The translations under genes were made by a program, and so were the position numbers. A DNA stretch of 54,711 nt from Zarea fungicola. Taxonomy: Eukaryota > Ascomycota > Sordariomycetes > Hypocreales > Cordycipitaceae. This document shows, one piece after another, positions 1 through 11,363 of the stretch (within the stretch, counting starts at the first letter, position 1; each line of letters starts with the position of its first letter). The DNA is taken from contig FWCC01000333.1 of NCBI GenBank assembly GCA_900169235.1, positions 1 to 54,711 on the forward strand. Reading direction: 5' to 3'. The notes beneath the pieces were generated by a model. It was given only the letters and a program-made list of their open reading frames with translations, ran no database searches and had not been told where the DNA came from.

Positions 1-1579
1 ACTTTCGCCTCATACCCAGTATGTCCAAGCTCGTTGGCTGGAGCCTCAAGGGCACGCTTGCTTGTTTCCGCTGACGTTTTGCCACATTCCCGTCAGCCGA
101 GCGAATGGCAATTACCAACTACCTAGACTAATAAAGCTACTCAGTAGGCCCAGCTAGCTTACTACATACTTTGTGGCGGGCAGAGAGCTTTCTGGCAGAC
201 AATGGCCGTTACCTAACCCAATTCGCAGCCCACGTGGGATATATGAAGTTGTGATATTCCTCTTCCTCCCTCCGTGCGCATGTAGCGTCTTGTACTAATA
301 GCATGCAACGCAACTAACTAGAAGCCCAGATTCATGCGCCTCTCGCACGGCCTTTTTTGCACCCCAGCTCACGCCACGGCACACGAGTCACAGCCAGCGG
401 GAGCGAGATTTGGGCTACGGCCCGAGACTATTCTGCCAACGCATTTCAAAACAATCCAGCCTATGTACTAAGTACGTGGCTTCAGCTAATCCCGATTCTG
501 TTCTGCGCATCAACCAACTGCAAGGTCCCCTCGGTTGGGATGGCTTCGGCAGTTGGTTTCGACCCCACGCCTCCGGATATGGCGAGACTGATTAGTAGCG
601 ACAGTTTTTTTTTTATCAGCGTTATTACATCTTATCTTTCTTCGCTTATATTTTTGTCCGGGTATGATTCCTATTCTTTACTCTTTTGTCCCAGAAGTTT
701 AACCGAAACCAGCTGGTGGCGGCGCCTCGTGCGTGTCGTCGGTCACACTGGCGCCGTTGAAATCCCACCTTTCTTCAAAGCCGACGCCGCAATCTAACGC
801 TGTTTGATCTTTTTGTAGGTGCTTCTAACCGACTGGGACAGAAGGGTTTCGGTAGTCTTCGGCGCCTCTTCCACAATTGTTCTAAAAGATGATGCGCGAC
901 TACTCCGTAGCTGGTAGAATGTGGCTGTTTTGAACGACGAAACCAATAGCTAACCGTTTATGACCCGGCCCGCGCAGTTAAGGCAACCGAAAAAGGAAAA
1001 ATTGGCTGAATAGATTAGTGTTTGCAAGGTGGATGTTCTAAGAATGGTCACCGGTGTTGTTTTAACGGTGCTATCTATTCAAGCATTGGCCATCGTGATC
1101 GTCGTCCTGGCAAAGCCGAAGAATCCGGGCCAAATCCCGCTTCCTAGGCATAACTATCACGACCAACAAGTTGCTTTGGCAAGCCACTCATACGCACTTG
1201 CAACAGGCTTCTGTCCCAAAGAGGATCTGTGTCCGAAGCCCTGCTTGTGAGCGCTTTTGTCTTTGCTTTGTAATAGAGGACTTCGGCTTGATGCGCGGCT
1301 GTGGTTGAAGACCTTGTTGGCCAAATTTTCCCGTAGTCCACGCAACGAATTCATCTCTCGGGTAGCTAACGATGTCCTGTGTCATGACTGTGTCGTCGTT
1401 TTACTGCGATGGAGCAGCGCCAATCGCATTTCAGTTTTGTCCAAGCACCAGAATCTGGAGAGCCTGTAATTCACTCAATTCATTCCTCTGGGACTTGTTC
1501 AAGAGTCCAAATATGTTCTCTATCATAGCTTCTCGTAGCTTATTGTATATACATTCACGCAAGATGTAATGGCGGTCTA
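1..1579. other. Gene-free left edge
   Basis: I see no supported gene here. Open frames of 60-146 codons exist on both strands, but none shows a recognisable domain, a splice-linked partner or a codon pattern that stands out. Positions 1-400 look like ordinary intergenic DNA. The segment next to 1580 is probably the 3' flank of the minus-strand WD40 gene. Confidence 0.5.
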
Positions 1580-2895
1580 TTAATCATCCATAAGCTCTGC
1601 CAGCTCGGCTTCTTCCTCGGCCGTCATCAGGTTCTCGCCTTCTTCCTCGGGAGCTTCCTCGACGACGCCGGCGGCTGCCTTTTCCTCCTCTTCCCGAATT
1701 GTCTTCACCACCTCGTCAATCTCCCCCTGTGCGAGGGGCCATGTGCGTATGGTGCCGTCAATGCCCACGCTGCACACCCGCAGCGCATCGCCCGCGGCGT
1801 TGCGTAGAAGCACCAGATCCGTAATCTCGTCAAAGTGGCCCACGAGCGTGGCATACACCTTGCCCGTCGTCCTGTCCCACACCTTGACATCCTCGTCGCG
1901 GCCAGCCGTGATGGCCCACCGCTCCGTCACCACGACGGCGCGCACGTAGTCGCCGTGCACCAGCGAGTCGTCCGCCTCGAAGCTGCGCCCGCGGGCCAGG
2001 CACTTGGCCGTGCCGTCCGCGCTGGCCGTCCACAGGTCCACGTCCTCGCCGAGCGCGTCAAACGTGAGCCGGTAGACGCTCGTCTCGTGCTCCTGCACCG
2101 TCAGGCGCTCGGCGTCGGGCCGCCCATGGTACGCCTCGGCGAGCTGCTCGTACCCCAACAGCGTGACGCGCCACCGCCGGATGCTGGGGTCGCTGCTGGC
2201 GCTGACGAGCACAATGGCGTCGGCGGTGCTGAGGACGGGGTCGACGGCGAGGTGCTGCACCGCGAGCATGGTTGTGGCGGGATCCTGCAGCGTGTGCAGC
2301 CTCCGCCCTGTTTCGGCGTCCCAGACCATGATCTTCTTGTCGGCACCGCCGCTGAGGAGGATCGGCTTCCCCGAGAGCGTGGCGCAGAGGACTGTCTTGA
2401 CAAAGTCACTGTGGCCGCTGAACTTGCGCTGCGGCTGTGCCGAGTCAATGTCCCAGGACCAAATGTCCTTGTCCCAGCAGCCGGCGTACAGCGTCTTGTT
2501 CTTGGCGCCGCCAAGGGCAATGCATGTTACCGGTGTCTTGGGGCCTCGATATGTTCTTGTTGCTTGTTTTGACTAGGTGTTTGTTAGCCATGGTAAAATC
2601 CCCCCCTCATGACAGTTGGTCCGTCTCACATCGAGACTGATGCGTCTGGCAAAGCCTGCGGACTCGGCGATGAATATTGAGCCCAATGTATCAGCAGGGT
2701 CTGGAAGAGCGGCCAGAATCTTGGACTTCATAAAGATTGGGTCGCCATTTTTGTTTCCAGACTTGGCCGCCTTTCTCGCGCGGTTGGCGTTGGCAGCACT
2801 GGTAGCAATTCAAATTTAGTAATGCGTTTGGAGGGGCAAGGTGGGATGAAGGCGTACTCAGACTGGAAGAAGTAGTCTGCGTTGGAGGTCTGCAT
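1580..2895 (-). CDS. WD40-repeat protein (399 aa, 2 introns)
   Basis: Spliced model on the minus strand: exon 1 2895-2858, intron 2857-2799, exon 2 2798-2630, intron 2629-2573 (branch site GCTAAC, acceptor CTAG), exon 3 2572-1580. The frame is continuous for 399 codons. The N-terminus (MQTSNADYFFQS, then a basic A/N/R/K stretch) leads into WD40 blades, with WD or WD-like ends at KDIWSWD, KKIMVWD, SIRRWR and EDVKVWD. The tail is strongly acidic (E/A-rich, ending AELMDD). The length fits a single beta-propeller with an acidic tail. WD40 propellers are protein-interaction scaffolds; I do not recognise the specific orthologue. It diverges from the Ctf4-like gene across 487 bp. The first intron has the less standard donor GTACGC, so exon 1 is the least certain part. 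Confidence 0.85.
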
Positions 2896-3070
2896 GATGA
2901 ATGGTGTCTTGCAGTCACCTTGTAGAAAATTGAATTTAAGTAGTTTGACCTTTTCTCTCTCTCATAAACAGGCCGTCCTCTGCTTTTAACTTGAAAATAA
3001 AATGGTGCCTATTTTGCTTCTGTAGGCTTCCATATTGTGATGCACCTTGCGATTGGAGGTGTGGCGGCTG

Positions 3071-3154
3071 CTGTGGCTCTGCTGTGGCTCTGCTGTGGCT
3101 CTGCTGTGGCTCTGCTGTGGCTCTGCTGTAGCTCTGCTGTAGCTCTGCTGTGGC
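3071..3154. repeat. 11-bp tandem repeat in a divergent promoter
   Basis: The unit CTGTGGCTCTG is repeated seven times (3071-3147), followed by a partial copy. Copies 6 and 7 carry GTAG in place of GTGG. It lies in the 487-bp interval between two divergent start codons (2895 minus, 3383 plus). Long open frames over it on both strands are produced by the repeat itself. Confidence 0.9.
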
Positions 3155-3382
3155 GGTGTGCAAGTTGGAGCGACCACAGTAGCGGTGTCGCAAGGCACGC
3201 CGCGCCACTGTGGCTTGTCCTGCTTAATTGAGTCGCGTCTTGTCGCGTCTTCCCGCGTAAAGCCAATCCACACCACCGCCAGCACATCTTCGCATTGCCC
3301 AGACAAAAAGAACCCATTCATCGTCTCGACGTGCTGGCTGCAATCATTCTCACCGAAGCATCTTGCTGCAAGTCCAGGCACT

Positions 3383-6102
3383 ATGGACTCTACGCTGGCC
3401 CCCAGACCAAGGCCACGCCCAGCTCATACCCAGGGAACAACTCGCTGCGCATACACACCCGACGGTGCACGTCTCGTTACTGTCGGCTCCAACAACACCA
3501 TTCGTATCTACACAACTGGCTCAGACGGTGAGCCTACCAACATTGACGACTGCCAGGAGCAAAATATTGCCGTCGCCACCAGCAAAACCGACTTCGTCGT
3601 GGGCTCCGAGGACGGCACCGTCAGCCTGTTTTCGCTCGCTTCCGCCAGCTTTGAGCGCTTCCTTCTGCGTACATCCCTTCCGATTCGCGATGTCGCGCTT
3701 GCAGAGAATGGCAAGTGGTGTGCCGTCACAAGCGATGAATTGACCGTCAAAATTGTCAATACACAGGATATTAGCCAGGTCTTGCATCTTCGCGAACACG
3801 GACGACCTGCCCGCCATGTCAGCTTCGATCCCAAGGCCAACGTCGTGGCGCTGTCTGGCACGGACGGCATTGTATACGTCTACTCGCTCACGTCGGACCA
3901 GCCTGAGCTGATTCGAAAAGTCGACGGCATCATCGGCGCCCTGGATACCGACAGCACCGCGAGCTCCAAGGTTGTGTGGCACCCGGACGGCAGAGCCTTT
4001 GCCGTGCCCACTCCGACGCGAGACATTCAAATCATTTCCAAAAACGACTGGGAGAAACAGCGATGCTTTGAAAACGGCCATCTCGGCGACATCACGGCGC
4101 TTGCGTGGTCGCCCAATGGCGCTATGCTGGCGTCGGCAGGCAAGGATGGCAAGCTGCTCATCTGGGAGACCAAGACGCAGACGGTGCTGCAGCGATACGA
4201 TTACTCCAATGTCATTGACCTCTCCTGGCACCCCAAGAAGAACATCATTTCCTTTACGACGACAGACGGCGAAGTGTACATTTATCCCGACTTCCTGAGC
4301 GATCAGTTTGCGCCACTGCTCAAGCTACCTCCTCAGCCTGCGCCCTTTATTCACGACCCGCTGTCCGAGATATCTGGCAACCGACAGATCCCTGTTCTCA
4401 ACGGACAGAAGCATCTGGGACTTCCAAACCGTCAACGACGCGAGTCCTTTGGCAGTCTTGATTCGTTTCTTGGCGGGGGCAATGCAGAGGACGACGACTT
4501 TGTGGTGGATGACGACAATGCAGGCTACGCACCAGGCCTCCTAAAACGTGGTCGCGATGACGACCACATGTATAGCGGCCATGCCAACAAGCGGATACAG
4601 GTTGCGGCCGACTACCATGCATCCTTCCAGCCCGGATCTACGCCGTGGCGCGGCAACCGCAAGTACCTGTGCCTCAATCTCATTGGGTTCGTGTGGACCA
4701 TCAACCAAGACGCGCACTATACTGTGACGGTGGAATTCTACGACCACGAGTTTCAGCGCGACTTTCACTTTACCGATACGTTTCTCTACGACAAGGCGTG
4801 CCTGAACGAGCACGGGTCGCTGTTTTCGTGTCCGCCCAAGCCCGAGGACGACCAGCCGGCCATTGTATACTACCGTCCTCACGAGAGCTGGACGCAGCGA
4901 CTGGACTGGCGCATTGAGCTGCCGCGTGGCGAGGCCGTGACGTCAATGACGCTGAGCGACTCGTTCATCACGGTCACGACAGATGGCAACTATGTTCGGG
5001 TGTATACGCTTTTTGGCATGCCGTACCGTGTATACCGACCCAAGAGCACGCCAATGGTGACGTGCGCGAGCTGGCGAGACTATGTCATGACGGTGGGCAA
5101 TGGGCCTGTCGGACCGGATGGTGCGACACGGCTGGTATATACGATTGAGAATGTCAAGCGAGATGAAATCTGCCAGAATGAGGACACTCTTGCGTTGCCT
5201 CCTGGTGAGACGGTAAAGAGTGTTTTCTTTTCAGATACTGGTGTATGTACTTTTTTTTACCTTGACTTTGGCAATTGGTTTTTTTCTCTTCATTCATCAT
5301 GATACTAATAGTTGCGGTCTAGGATCCTTGCATTTACGATTCTACAGGCACACTACTCACACTCTTGCACTGGCGCCAACCCTCACGGGCGTGCTGGGTG
5401 CCACTGCTGGACACGAAGCTCCTACCGCGTCTCGCATCGGGACGCAAGAACGAGTCATATTTCCCCATTGCCGTGGCCGACGACAAGTTTCACTGCATCA
5501 TCCTCAAAGGCGGTGACCAATACCCTTACTTTCCGCGCCCGCTCCTGTCTGAATTCGACTTTTCTATCCCCATCTCATCTGCGCCCAAAGTAAAAGAGGC
5601 AAAGGCGAAGCAAAGGAAGAAGAAGAAGAAGGATGGCGAAGATTTGGACATTGACAATTTAGACGCGGACATGGACGATGATGACGAGAACAATGACGAC
5701 AATGACAAGGACGACGCAGACGACTCGGACGTAGAGGTCGAGCCCATCTCGGAGACGCGAAAGCTGGAGCAGGCGTATCTGCTGCAAGGGGTGCAGGCGG
5801 CGCAGGTGCGGGACCTGATGGAGGCGACGGCGGGCAACCACACGCAGCGTTCGCAGCTGTCGCGGCTGGAGCTGGAGATTGACAAGACGCTGCTGCAGCT
5901 GCTGGCGGTGGAGTGCCGGGAGGGCGGGGAGGAGAGGGGGATGCGGGCGCTGGAGATGGTGACGCTGATGCGGGACAGGACGGGCCGGATGATGGAGGCG
6001 GCGGGCAAGGTGGCGGAGCGGTACGGGCGGACGGTGCTGGGGGATAAGATTCGGGAGGTGGGCGAGAAGCGTGTGTCTGGTGAGGAGGATGAGGACTTTT
6101 GA
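3383..6102 (+). CDS. mcl1: Ctf4/Mcl1/SepB replisome adaptor (879 aa, 1 intron)
   Basis: Exon 1 3383-5242, intron 5243-5322 (donor GTATGT, branch ACTAAT, acceptor CTAG), exon 2 5323-6102. The N-terminal ~310 residues form WD40 blades (for example CAYTPDGARLVTVGSNNTI and ALAWSPNGAMLASAGKDGKL). After a linker comes the second, SepB-type propeller region (GSTPWRGNRKYLCLNLIGF and following). An exceptionally charged linker follows (K/R run, then D/E/N run, about residues 705-765), and then a C-terminal helical segment. Ctf4 (AND-1, WDHD1, Mcl1, SepB) trimers tether CMG helicase to DNA polymerase alpha-primase and other clients. The length matches the yeast proteins, and no C-terminal HMG box is present, as in yeasts. 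The open frame starts at 3158, but the ATG at 3383 precedes the conserved WD40 start; the extra 75 codons overlap the promoter repeat and are unlikely to be coding. Confidence 0.92.
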
Positions 6103-7039
6103 GCAAAGGAAGTGAGGAATGTGGGAGGAGGCATCACGACATATGTAATCGACGGACAAGACAGCAAACGGGCAGAAGAACAGAAAACAAAGGGAAAAGA
6201 GGTTGGATAGACGACCGGTCCTGTTTTTTTTTTCTCGATATTATGATGATTGAATTTTGTTTTTGAATTTTCATGTTTATTGATTGAGGGTTGGACACTT
6301 GACCTCGGGAATGGCGATGGAACGCGGAACTTGAGACTTGATTCTGTTGCTGTTATTACTGGTGCTTTGCATATTTGGAAAATGTATTTTTTTGAAAAAG
6401 AAAACTATGAGTTTTGCAAGCAAAATCAAGCCCGTTTAATAACAACATGACCTTTTTAACTATATTTTCCCTCCCCTTTTCCCCTCCCGTTTTTATCTGT
6501 ATTTTTTTTAGGCATATGCAATAATAACCTGCAGGTGGGCTTACTATTACATGCAGGGCTTTACTATGTATGCATGGCTCAAAATGTCGTGCACGAAATG
6601 CTGCCTGTATAACATGTATAACGGCCCTCTGTTATAACTTGACTACTGCAAAATAAATGCAAGCCATCGCTTTTTTTGAAATTGAGGGGTAGGGGGGTGG
6701 GATTCAGCTCACAAACCAAAAGACAGGGAGTAGGAAAGCCTACCTAGTTCATCATGTAAAACTTCCCAAGTAATGTCAAATGCCACCAACAAGAATGTAC
6801 AACACAAAAGTTCCTGGAATAAGAACCGCGCCAATGGAAGAAAAGTACGAGATGGAGCATTGCAAGCATAGTTGCTTGGCAAGTCATGTATTCACTCTGC
6901 CGACTGCGGGCAAAGCCGTGTGCGCAAGTGCGGGGAGAGGCTTTGAACAAACTGGTGGTGTCACTACCAGTAGGACAAGGCCATACGTAACAAAAGTACT
7001 CGGTATAATGCTTGATCCAGCCACACATTGTTTTCCTTA

Positions 7040-7041
<2 letters not shown>

Positions 7042-7080
<39 letters not shown>
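7042..7080. repeat. (TTA)n microsatellite
   Basis: About 13 uninterrupted TTA triplets, in intergenic DNA. Confidence 0.9.
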
Positions 7081-7084
<4 letters not shown>

Positions 7085-8819
7085 TTGTATAAACGCACCA
7101 GTAAAACGTAAACGGCTACGTTTAGATCGGCCGCAGCAAAAGCCTGTGGTGATGCGCACCACTCCTGGCCGCGAGCTGTAGTCGCGTGCCAATGTACGCG
7201 GACAACCAACAGTCCAACTTGGCAGAGCGAGCAACAAGTCTTGAATCTTTAGCTTGGACACTAGGGAGAAGCTTTCAAGCCGGAGAGTAAATTAGTCAAG
7301 ATGCTGACGGATCTGTGGGCTGGTAGTGCTGATTCGATGTGGCTAGGTATTACTTTGGCAGATATAACTGCACTTTGTACGTTGCAGGTGCAGGGCAAGA
7401 TCTAGTGGCTTCCAGCTGTTTGTGGCGTACTTGGGCAAGGGTGACGGCGTTACAATTCAAGTGCGGGCGTTCTGCACCCCAATAGTCCCCGTCATACAGG
7501 CCAGGGTGCAGCATCTCAGCTGCAAGGACAACGAGGCTGCATGCCGCCCGACCGTTGTTCTTTCAAGGCGACGCCCCCCTCAAATTTGAGTGGCCTCCTC
7601 CAAACGGCAAATGCATGACGTGGGGGGTAATGTGAATTTCAGTCGCGGCACTGAGTGAGGCTGCATTAACTAGTTTGTAGTAACTGCTGGTAGCGAATCA
7701 GTATTCCGCAGCGAAAGCGCGGGACGAACCTGAACTGCCGAAAGCAGCCTGTCCTGTTGAAAACATTCAGCCATTAGCAGACCAGCAACCAGATAGATGC
7801 CCAGTGGCCAGCGTTGTCAACTGCACACTCTGTATGTGTGAGTCGTTGCAATTTCCACCGGCCAACTGTGTCCTAGACTGTAGCCGAGACAGCTTACGCC
7901 ATGGATCAGACAAGCAGCGGGCAATGGCACAGGCAAGACATGTGGTGGAGTAGGGCCGGTAGGAAGCAGGCAAGGCATGAGGTTTGAGGCAATCAAGCGG
8001 CAGGGGAATAGTGGGAAGGCTGTCTTGCCATGTCGAGAGAGTGAGAGTTCCGCTCATGTCTCGCCACGTTGTGGTTGCTTCCTGCAGGCTGGCATGGGCA
8101 AGACAGAAGACTGCAACCCAAAGTCGGGCGTGCGCATTGTTCCGCAGTGGCTGATATGCAAAAGGGAAACGGCCACACAGGGGGGGTCTCGTACACCACT
8201 TGACCACTTATAGAAAGTCATCTCGCGCGGCATTATTTCCGAAGCTGAATTGGATGACTTATTCGTCGGCACAAGTCAAGATCAATGGCAAGGGCGTCTG
8301 AGCTGTGGCTGCGTGCTAGTAAGCAGTGAGAGGGACGGCCTCGTGTGCTGGATGGAATCTGATTGAGACGCGGCGACGCGGATATAGAGACGACGGGGGT
8401 AGAGGCTAGAAAAATACTCCGTAGCGGGCGCGGCTCTGTGATGAGCAGAATGTTGAGCCGACGGTGATGGCGGCCTTGATCCGCACGAGCTCCAGCTGCA
8501 CCACTGCACCAGAGAGGGGCGAGGGGCCGGGGAGTTGCTCCAGCTGCCAGGCAGTTGGGATGAACATTTCCGGGAAATTGGCTGGAGCCATCTCGGTACA
8601 GGTAGGCACTCTGCTCGCAGACAGCCGGTGCTGGAAAGAATCTATACGGAGTGATATATATAATACTAGAGGAGCAAATGCGGATGAAGAGAGGCAAACG
8701 CAATGCAAGGCAATGCGAGACGGTGATGCATGTGATGGAATGCTTGGGGTTTGTCCTTGTTTGAGCTGGCAGCTGGTGGCAGCTGGTGGGCGCTGTGAGC
8801 TGGTTGACTCGAAACGCCG

Positions 8820-10430
8820 AGGTACAGAGGTACCTCGTAGCAGGTACCTAGACGGTTGATGTATACCAGTAATAATTCATGGCTCTAAATCTGTACTCGG
8901 ACAAACTATGCCATTGTTCATGGCAAACAAGCAGACTTCGAACCGAACCACTGGATCGGCTGGCCGCGACTCAGTGCAAAACCTTGTTAAAAATAAAAGG
9001 CAACGGCGACGCTGAGGATTAGGCAGGTGTTGACAAGGTTGCAGGGTTATTGACTAGACAGTGCCCCAAGCTAAGGAGAACTGGGGATGCAGTTCCGGTC
9101 TCCGCGCGACATGACAACTGGGTCTGCCGATGCATAACCACAGGTTCTTGTGCCAAGCACAAAAGTAGATGTGGCTCTGCGGCAGAGGAAAAAAAGGAAA
9201 AAGGAAGACAAAAGGCTTTCCAATCAAAATATAATGGGGAGTGTGTATGAGTGGCAGTATTAGACGGGAAATGTCTACCAAACCGGTACCTAGTACCCTG
9301 GTACCTGCTACCCACGCTCGGCCAAGGTACAGGTACACCGAAGGCTTAACGAGGAAAAGAACAAGGCGCCGCACGTATTGTTTGGTGGCCAGAGCACTGT
9401 TGGAGCTGGTACCTGCTTTTATTGCCCGGCGGTCGGTGCATAGTGGTGGACTGGTGTTGTGCATAATTTTGTGCCATTTGTGCCATTTGTACTTGGTACG
9501 CAGTACTGCCAGCGGTACTGAAGCCGCCTGAAAGGCTCTGCTGTTGGTGGCGTCCCGACTTGCCAAGACACTACCAGCAGTCTTCTGCATCAACGTACCG
9601 AGTATAACCAACTACTGGTAACGTACTGGGTACTGAACTGGAGGTCAAACGAAACCCGGCATCTGACAAGCATCTTGTAGGGCCCTTTGAACGCTGTGGC
9701 GCCCGGAACCAAAGGCCCCCGCCCGCTAAACGTCCGGAATGCGCCTCGTCGATGCGAGCTGTTGTTCCATGGCCGTCTGCATCAGTGTACACGGACGGTA
9801 TGGACAGCGACGCGGGCCGGTATTGGGTATTGCTTACGGAGTACCGAGTAAACGATTCCCATTGGCACCACTTGTCTCTCATTTCTGTCGGCAGTTATTT
9901 TCCCCTGTGAGAGCGGACGGGGCTAATCTGCATCTGTGCATGGAAAATACAGTTGCTCGCAATGGCCCACAGCTAAAGCGAACCAGTAGCAAGTATCAGA
10001 AGCAATTACCAGTCGGTAGCCTATGAGAAGAATGCTGGATTGCGGTCAGCAGAGGCCGTCTGGTACAGAGTAACAGTTGGCTGTACGGAGTACTAGGTAG
10101 ACTGCTGCAAACTGGCCCTACAAACCGGCCCTGTCCGCCAGCCACTGCCGGCTCAAGACAGACACCTCATCCGCTGCCAGCCAGTGACGGAGCCCGCTAA
10201 AAAAAACCGCCAACCCACTTAACCTCCAGTACCACTGCAGTACCAGTAACCACTGCACTCAACTGCCCCTGCACTGGACCCCGTTGCACACCCCTGGAGA
10301 CACCATGATTCTGCCCACGGCAGCTGCCCCCAGCGTCCGGCAAGCCAGCCATGTCAAGGACCTCGGGACAAGTTATTACTGGTAGTGGTTAGTACAGGTA
10401 GCCAAGTACATGGGTACTAAAAGAGACACC
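8820..10430. repeat. Dispersed GTAC/GGTACC-rich segment
   Basis: Short palindromic motifs containing GTAC recur irregularly: around 8820-8850 (several GGTACC), 9285-9335 (four or more), 9400-9420, 9500-9515, 9590-9640, 9830-9845, 10080-10100, 10230-10250 and 10380-10420. They are not a regular tandem array. Meaning unknown; they could be binding sites or a genome-wide motif of this lineage. Confidence 0.5.
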
Positions 10431-11363
10431 TCAGCGGAGAGTGAGTGACTGAGTGAGAGACTCAGTGAGCCGATGCGTACCGAGTGAGTTTGCTGTGTGT
10501 TGTTCATCACTTCGGCTTCAGTTCGTCATCGTCCTGTGTCGAAAAGTTTCCAAATCATTCTCTGCTCATTGTTAACCTAGTAGCTGCCGTAGCAAACCTT
10601 TAATCCTGCGCTCATAGGCTTTGGTTGCACTTGTCGTCCCAAACTCCCCCCAGGATATACCCCCCTCACCCCCCAGGCCAGGTACCCATGGCGTCTACAA
10701 CCAAAACCTAAAGCTGTTCCGCACACCTCCCCCCTCACACTCAAGCCCCCCCCTCTCAGCACCCTTGAAGCTTCGCCTCGACCTTTCGCTTCTCTTCTCC
10801 ATGCCAAACTAGTCCCTACTGTATGTAGCTTGTCTGATTCTTATTAACCACTACATACACCTCTCTCGCGCCAACCGTCGCTGCGGCTCGCAACCACATA
10901 CAAACGCCTCTCCCCAAACCGTCCACCGGCTTCCTCTCCGCCTCTTGATTCTACACAGCTTCCATCGACCTTCCAACTCTCATCATCTCGTCTCGGCTTG
11001 CCGACATTTATTCGCCCGTGTCCCGTCGCTGGCGACCCTCTCTACCTATCCCCCTCCCAGCCAGCACTTTGCTCTCTGCCATTCGTCGGCTCCGATATGA
11101 GGTTAGTCTAGAACCACCGCCCACCACCACCCGCCCGCGACAACGACCAGTTCGCGCGACTTCCGCAGCACTGCCCCTCGTTGCATGCTCCCAATCCGCG
11201 CCTCTTCATCGCTCCATCCGGCATGGCATCCTGCTTTCTTGTCAACCTGTCTCTTGCACCACCGCGCTTGCGCCTCAACCCGCCCCAGACCCCTTCCCCG
11301 CCGCTACCAATGTTTCCAGTCTTCGTAAGCTGACATTGACATTTTTTTTTTCATCCAGTGCCA

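Larger units (their letters stand above)
6103..11363. other. 5.2-kb gene-free interval, putative long regulatory region
   Basis: No supported gene lies between the Ctf4-like gene and the HSF-domain gene. Frames up to 185 codons occur on both strands but are not conserved-looking, and several overlap antisense to one another. Contents: a (TTA)n microsatellite, a segment dense in GTAC/GGTACC motifs (about 8820-10430), and a C- and CT-rich tract (about 10630-11350) of the kind seen just upstream of highly regulated fungal genes. A 5'-UTR intron ending at 11358 (CATCCAG) is possible, with a candidate donor GTTAGT near 11101. A long untranslated leader would explain part of this space. Confidence 0.5.

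Noticed and set aside
554..575. TGGTTTCGACCCCACG as a tRNA T-arm
   Set aside because: No matching A box, acceptor stem or anticodon arm around it.
2936..3381. Minus-strand frames with TAEPQQSHSRA repeats and the plus-strand extension of the Ctf4 frame to 3158
   Set aside because: Produced by the 11-bp tandem repeat; a multiple of three repeats is open in several frames.
5526..6167. Long minus-strand frames opposite the Ctf4 C-terminus
   Set aside because: Shadows of an acidic/basic low-complexity coding segment.
7767..9611. Minus-strand frames of 100-185 codons in the long intergenic region
   Set aside because: No domains, overlapping antisense frames of similar length, no introns linking them.
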